Shown piece after piece: positions 6,256 to 9,450 of a stretch of DNA of 9,450 nucleotides. A program made the translations under genes and the position numbers. The stretch covers positions 1 to 9,450 of the forward strand of contig JAEEKM010000178.1 in assembly GCA_016282455.1 (NCBI GenBank), in the 5' to 3' direction. The stretch's first letter is position 1, and every line of letters begins with the position of its first letter. The stretch is from Treponema sp. (GTDB lineage Bacteria; Spirochaetota; Spirochaetia; Treponematales; Treponemataceae). The notes beneath the pieces are model-generated. The model did not search any database. It was not told where the DNA came from and worked only from the letters and a program-made list of their open reading frames with translations.

Positions 6256-7647
6256 TTATGAAACTAAGCTTCCTTTAAAAGTGTTTCCGTTCAAAGAGTC
6301 AAGGTGAACCTGAACGAAAGTTCCAATCAGGGAAACTTTTCCTGCAAAGGCCACCCTTTCATTCTGTTCTGTTTTTCCAAGCAGTTCGTTTTTGTTGTCA
6401 CGGCTTATGATATCTGCAAGAACGGTTACGGTTTTTCCAACCCTGGCTTTAAGAACTTCTTCCTGAATGGCAAGCTGGCTGTTTATGACCTTCTGGAGCC
6501 TTTCTTTTTTTATTTCAAGAGGAATCTGATTTTCCATTTTTGCGGCTGGAGTTCCTTCTCGCGGATTGTAATAGTACATGAAGGCAGAAGCATAGCGCAC
6601 TTCTTTCATGAGGGTAAGGACTTCTTCAAACTGCTGGTCACTTTCTCCGGGGAAGCCCAGCATTATGTCTGTAGAAAGGGCGGCATCTGGAATTGCTTTC
6701 TTGATTTTTTTTACCAGGTCCAGATACTGTTCGCGGCTGTATTTTCTGTTCATCTTTTTAAGAACTTCCGTAGAGCCGTGCTGAACTGCAATGTGGAGTC
6801 CTTTGCAGATGTGCCTGTCTTTTGCGATGACTTCAATGAGTTCGTCTGAAAAATCCTTGGGGTTGCTTGATTCAAAACGAATCCACTGTATGGAAGATTT
6901 TGTTTCTTCTATATGACGGCTGATTGTTTTTAAAAGTTCCGGGAAAGTGACTGTTCCGTCTGCAGACTCGCCTTTGTAAGAGTTTACGTTCTGTCCTAAA
7001 AGGGTAATTTCTTTTACGCCTCTTTTTGAAAGAAGATCCAGTTCATGGAGAATCTGGTCCACGGGGCGGCTTACTTCACGGCCTCTTACGTAGGGGACAA
7101 TGCAGTAGGTGCAGAAATTGTTGCAGCCGTGCATGATGGGAACGAATGTGGAGAAGGCTCCTTCTTCGTAAGAACTTTCTGCAAAAGTGTAGACCGGTTC
7201 TTCGTCAATTTGAACGGGGGCCCGTCCTTCTTCCACTGCGGAAATTATTTCTCCGAACTTGTGTTTGGCATAGGTGCCTACAACGTAATCTACAACAGGG
7301 AAATCTTTTTTTAAGGAGTTTAAAAGTCTTTCTGCCATGCAGCCCATAACAACCAGGGTGAGTGGTCTTGCTCCGTGTTCTGCAATGTAGTTTGCGGCAG
7401 TTTCCATGGTTCTGGTTTTTGCACCGGGTTCTGCGTTCCGAACTTTTTTTAGTCCGTCGTAAAAGCCGAGTCTGCCGAAGATTCTTGTTTCTGCAGTTGC
7501 CCGCACGGAACAGGTGTTTATGACAACAAGGTCTGCCAGCTGTGCATCTTCTGCCCGAGTCCAGCCCCTTGCAATAAACATCTGCTCCACCGAAGCCGAC
7601 TCCGCAATGTTCATTTCACAACCATAAGTTTCAAAAAAGTAAGTCAT
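6256..7647 (-). CDS. miaB: tRNA-2-methylthio-N6-dimethylallyladenosine synthase MiaB
   Basis: MiaB is a radical SAM methylthiotransferase that converts i6A to ms2i6A at position 37 of tRNAs reading UNN codons. The 463-residue form shows the N-terminal cluster Cys10 (TYGCEMN), Cys46 (NTCSV) and Cys103 (MGCMAE). The radical SAM motif is Cys175, Cys179 and Cys182 (HGCNNFCTYC), followed by VPYVRGREVSRP. A TRAM-like end follows from about residue 395. The frame is open seven codons further upstream (ATG at 7668), but MTYFFETYGC is the usual start and a GGGGAAG site precedes it, while the upstream ATG has none. Residues about 68-95 hold extra sequence before the third cluster Cys. Its substrate needs MiaA, which is not in the window. 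It follows folE2 by 60 bases on the same strand. Confidence 0.95.
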   Translation of the reverse strand: MTYFFETYGCEMNIAESASVEQMFIARGWTRAEDAQLADLVVINTCSVRATAETRIFGRLGFYDGLKKVRNAEPGAKTRTMETAANYIAEHGARPLTLVVMGCMAERLLNSLKKDFPVVDYVVGTYAKHKFGEIISAVEEGRAPVQIDEEPVYTFAESSYEEGAFSTFVPIMHGCNNFCTYCIVPYVRGREVSRPVDQILHELDLLSKRGVKEITLLGQNVNSYKGESADGTVTFPELLKTISRHIEETKSSIQWIRFESSNPKDFSDELIEVIAKDRHICKGLHIAVQHGSTEVLKKMNRKYSREQYLDLVKKIKKAIPDAALSTDIMLGFPGESDQQFEEVLTLMKEVRYASAFMYYYNPREGTPAAKMENQIPLEIKKERLQKVINSQLAIQEEVLKARVGKTVTVLADIISRDNKNELLGKTEQNERVAFAGKVSLIGTFVQVHLDSLNGNTFKGSLVS

Positions 7648-7661
7648 ATCTTCCCCAGTCA

Positions 7662-7677
7662 GCGCCATGGAGGGCGC
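7662..7677 (-). other. Short hairpin in the miaB leader
   Basis: GCGCC (7673-7677) and GGCGC (7662-7666) on the minus strand form a five-bp all-G/C stem with a six-base loop. It lies 14 bases before the preferred miaB start and has no U-tract, so it is not a terminator. It may limit readthrough, protect an mRNA end or tune miaB translation. It could also be chance. Confidence 0.3.
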
Positions 7678-7707
7678 GTGTATTTGTTTTGTAATGAAAA
7701 TCTGCCG

Positions 7708-8487
7708 TTACGTCAGTTCCGTGTAGGCATAGGCATTGTGATTGTGTATGCTTTCAAAGTTTTCGCATTCAACGCTGAACCAGCTGAAAGGTTTTTCGCA
7801 TTTGTCAAAGTTTTTAAGGGCAAGATAAACTTCCCTTACAACATCTTCTACAAAGCGGGGATTGTCGTATGCATGTTCGGTTACATATTTTTCATCAGGA
7901 CGCTTTAAGATGCTGTAAAGACCGCAGCTTGCACTCTGCTCCACAAGTTCAATCACATCTTCCATCCAGAAAAGACTTGTGTTTTTTAGTCTTACCGTTA
8001 CCACTCCCCTCTGGTTATGAGCACCCCTCTCGCTGATTGCCTTTGAACAGGGGCAGACTGTTGTTACAGGAACCCCTATCTGCAGGAAAAATTCTTTTTC
8101 ATCTTCACTCACGCTGCCTTCGTACATGCAGGTGTATTCCATTACGCTTTCTGCTCCGCTTACCGGTGCTTTCTTTTTCATAAAGAAGGGAAAACTCATT
8201 GTTCCAAAAGCCCGTTCTGCATTCAGTGTTTTACGGATTTCTTCAAGCATGATGAGAAACTGTTTCATTCCCAGATTATCGCTGTGCCTGTGAAAAACTT
8301 CCACAAAGCGGCTCATGTGGGTTCCTTTGTAATCGTGGGGAAGGTTTACGAACAAATCAACTGTGGCAGTGGTTCTCTGACTTCCTTCACTTTTATCCAT
8401 CACGCTTACCGGGTATCGAAGATTTTTAACTCCAACTTTTTCCAGGGGAACGTTTCGTGTATCGTTTGTGTTCTGTATGTCTATCAT
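7708..8487 (-). CDS. folE2: GTP cyclohydrolase FolE2 (type IB)
   Basis: FolE2 converts GTP to 7,8-dihydroneopterin triphosphate, the entry to folate and, in some bacteria, to queuosine. It is the metal-flexible alternative to zinc-dependent FolE. The 259-residue product carries the family segment LPHDYKGTHMSRFVEVFHRH at 49-68 and TTVCPCSKAISERGAHNQRG at 142-161, then 'EHAYDNPRFVED'. By comparison with the studied type IB enzymes, likely metal or catalytic residues are Cys145 or Cys147, His157 and Glu204. The ATG overlaps the folD TGA as ATGA, so translation is probably coupled. With folD as partner a folate role is the simplest reading. No other pterin gene is in the window. Confidence 0.95.
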   Translation of the reverse strand: MIDIQNTNDTRNVPLEKVGVKNLRYPVSVMDKSEGSQRTTATVDLFVNLPHDYKGTHMSRFVEVFHRHSDNLGMKQFLIMLEEIRKTLNAERAFGTMSFPFFMKKKAPVSGAESVMEYTCMYEGSVSEDEKEFFLQIGVPVTTVCPCSKAISERGAHNQRGVVTVRLKNTSLFWMEDVIELVEQSASCGLYSILKRPDEKYVTEHAYDNPRFVEDVVREVYLALKNFDKCEKPFSWFSVECENFESIHNHNAYAYTELT

Positions 8488-9368
8488 TGTGAAACAGTCA
8501 GTCCCCTCTCCGCAGATTCCAGCGTGTTGTAAATGAGCATTGCAATGGTCATGGGGCCAACTCCGCCTGGAACGGGGGTTATGTATGCGGCAGTTTCCTT
8601 GAGGTCGTCAAAGTCTGTGTCGCCTACAAGACGGAAGCCTGATTTTTTTGTGCTGTCGGGGATGCGGTTTACTCCCACGTCAATAACTGTGGCGCCTTCT
8701 TTTATCATGCCTTTTGTGATTGTGTGAAGGTGTCCTGTTGCGGCAATTACAATGTCTGCCTGTTTTGTAATTTCAGAAAGATTTTTTGTTCCTGTGTGGC
8801 AGATGGTTACGGTTGCATTGTACTCGCGGCGGGTAAGGAGCATGGCAAGTGGTTTGCCCACAATGTTGCTGCGGCCGACAATTACAACGTTTGCACCGTC
8901 AGTTTTTATTCCCATTTTCTTGAGCATTACGCAGATTCCGTGCGGGGTGCAGGGAAGGAAACCTTTTGTTCCAATCATAAGGCGACCTACGTTTACCGGG
9001 TGGAATCCGTCTACATCTTTTTCGGGGCAGATGGCATTTATTACTTTTTCTTCATTAATATGCTTTGGAAGAGGGAGCTGTACGAGTATTCCGTGAACAC
9101 TCTTGTCTTCATTTAATTCACTGATGAGTTTTAAAAGTTCTTCTTCTGATGTACTTTCCGGCAGGACTACACTTCTGTCTGCCATTCCTGCTTCGGTAAG
9201 TGCCTTTCTTTTTCCTGTTACATAACTGACGCTGGCAGGGTTTTCTCCTACAAGGATAACTGCAAGGCAGGGAATGATTCCCTTTTCCTTTAAAACCCTC
9301 ACTTTTTCTGCAACATCACTCTTAACTTCCGTGGCAATAGCTTTTCCGTCAATTAAAACAGCACTCAT
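8484..9368 (-). CDS. folD: Methylenetetrahydrofolate dehydrogenase/cyclohydrolase FolD
   Basis: FolD is a bifunctional cytoplasmic enzyme that oxidises 5,10-methylene-tetrahydrofolate with NADP and hydrolyses the methenyl form to 10-formyl-tetrahydrofolate, supplying purine and formyl-Met synthesis. The 294 residues match the normal family length. Visible landmarks are SYVTGK with Tyr49 and catalytic Lys53, VHGILVQLPLP at 91-101, EKDVDGFHP at 116-124, VGRSNIVGKPLA in the nucleotide-binding half at 164-175, and TPVPGGVGPMT at 264-274. An AAAGG site precedes the ATG. The last base pairs overlap the start of folE2 as ATGA. It appears to be the first gene of a folD-folE2-miaB unit, unless a further gene lies beyond the window edge. 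Confidence 0.97.
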   Translation of the reverse strand: MSAVLIDGKAIATEVKSDVAEKVRVLKEKGIIPCLAVILVGENPASVSYVTGKRKALTEAGMADRSVVLPESTSEEELLKLISELNEDKSVHGILVQLPLPKHINEEKVINAICPEKDVDGFHPVNVGRLMIGTKGFLPCTPHGICVMLKKMGIKTDGANVVIVGRSNIVGKPLAMLLTRREYNATVTICHTGTKNLSEITKQADIVIAATGHLHTITKGMIKEGATVIDVGVNRIPDSTKKSGFRLVGDTDFDDLKETAAYITPVPGGVGPMTIAMLIYNTLESAERGLTVSQ

Positions 9369-9417
9369 GTAACCTTTCTCCCCTTCGTTTATTTACTGAT
9401 TGAAACAATACTCAGAA

Positions 9418-9437
9418 TGATATATTATCATATATCA
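9418..9437 (-). promoter_or_regulatory. Palindrome and -10-like elements upstream of folD
   Basis: TGATATAT and ATATATCA form perfect 8-bp arms around a 4-base centre. Within it, GATAAT (9424-9429) or TATGAT (9427-9432) could act as a -10 for folD about 50 bases upstream of its ATG. A good -35 cannot be judged because the window ends at 9450. The A/T-only core makes a chance palindrome more likely than usual. Confidence 0.3.
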
Positions 9438-9450
9438 CACATTTGGTAAA

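Noticed and set aside
5997..6849. Plus-strand open frames opposite argJ and miaB
   Set aside because: They are mirror frames of well-conserved minus-strand genes, with cysteine- and phenylalanine-rich translations and no ribosome sites.
7648..7668. MiaB start at the upstream ATG (7668)
   Set aside because: It has no ribosome site, while MTYFFETYGC at 7647 is the normal family start and has GGGGAAG upstream.

Overview
The window looks like a chromosomal segment of a host-associated spirochaete, most likely a Treponema. The case rests on three things: a MiaB start and body that read like treponemal MiaB, two lipoproteins with loose spirochaete-type lipoboxes, and moderate G+C with frequent A/T homopolymer runs. 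This assignment comes from recall of family sequences and not from a search. Stop codons are TAA and TGA in the way expected for translation table 11.

Layout. At the left edge are the last codons of an unidentified plus-strand gene, followed by a plus-strand DTW-domain gene (probable tRNA acp3U transferase). Everything to the right is on the minus strand and reads from the right edge leftwards. (1) folD, folE2 and miaB: folD and folE2 overlap by ATGA and miaB follows after 60 bases, giving a one-carbon/pterin pair plus a tRNA-modifying radical SAM enzyme. (2) An arginine-biosynthesis cluster argJ, argB, argD, with a good extended -10 promoter just upstream of argJ and a hairpin plus U-tract after argD. 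(3) Two predicted lipoproteins, one with a jelly-roll-like C-terminal region and one with a lamin-tail-like domain, the latter converging on the DTW gene.

How the genes work together. ArgJ recycles the acetyl group from N-acetylornithine to glutamate. ArgB phosphorylates N-acetylglutamate and has the N- and C-terminal features of the arginine-inhibited form. ArgD would make N-acetylornithine. argC, the carbamoyltransferase gene and argG/H are not in the window. FolE2 opens pterin synthesis from GTP, and FolD interconverts methylene- and formyl-tetrahydrofolate.

Main points for a second look: argD is interrupted by a single in-frame TGA at codon 39, exactly where the family has glycine, with the rest of the frame intact. 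The ribosome-binding site of the lamin-tail lipoprotein lies in a perfect 10-bp inverted repeat that could hide it in the mRNA. The argD terminator hairpin contains an exact TATAAT placed so that transcripts starting there would lack the left arm of the hairpin. I found no mobile element, CRISPR array, rRNA or tRNA, and no gene-free stretch longer than about 120 bases. I did not find a wholly new multi-gene system.
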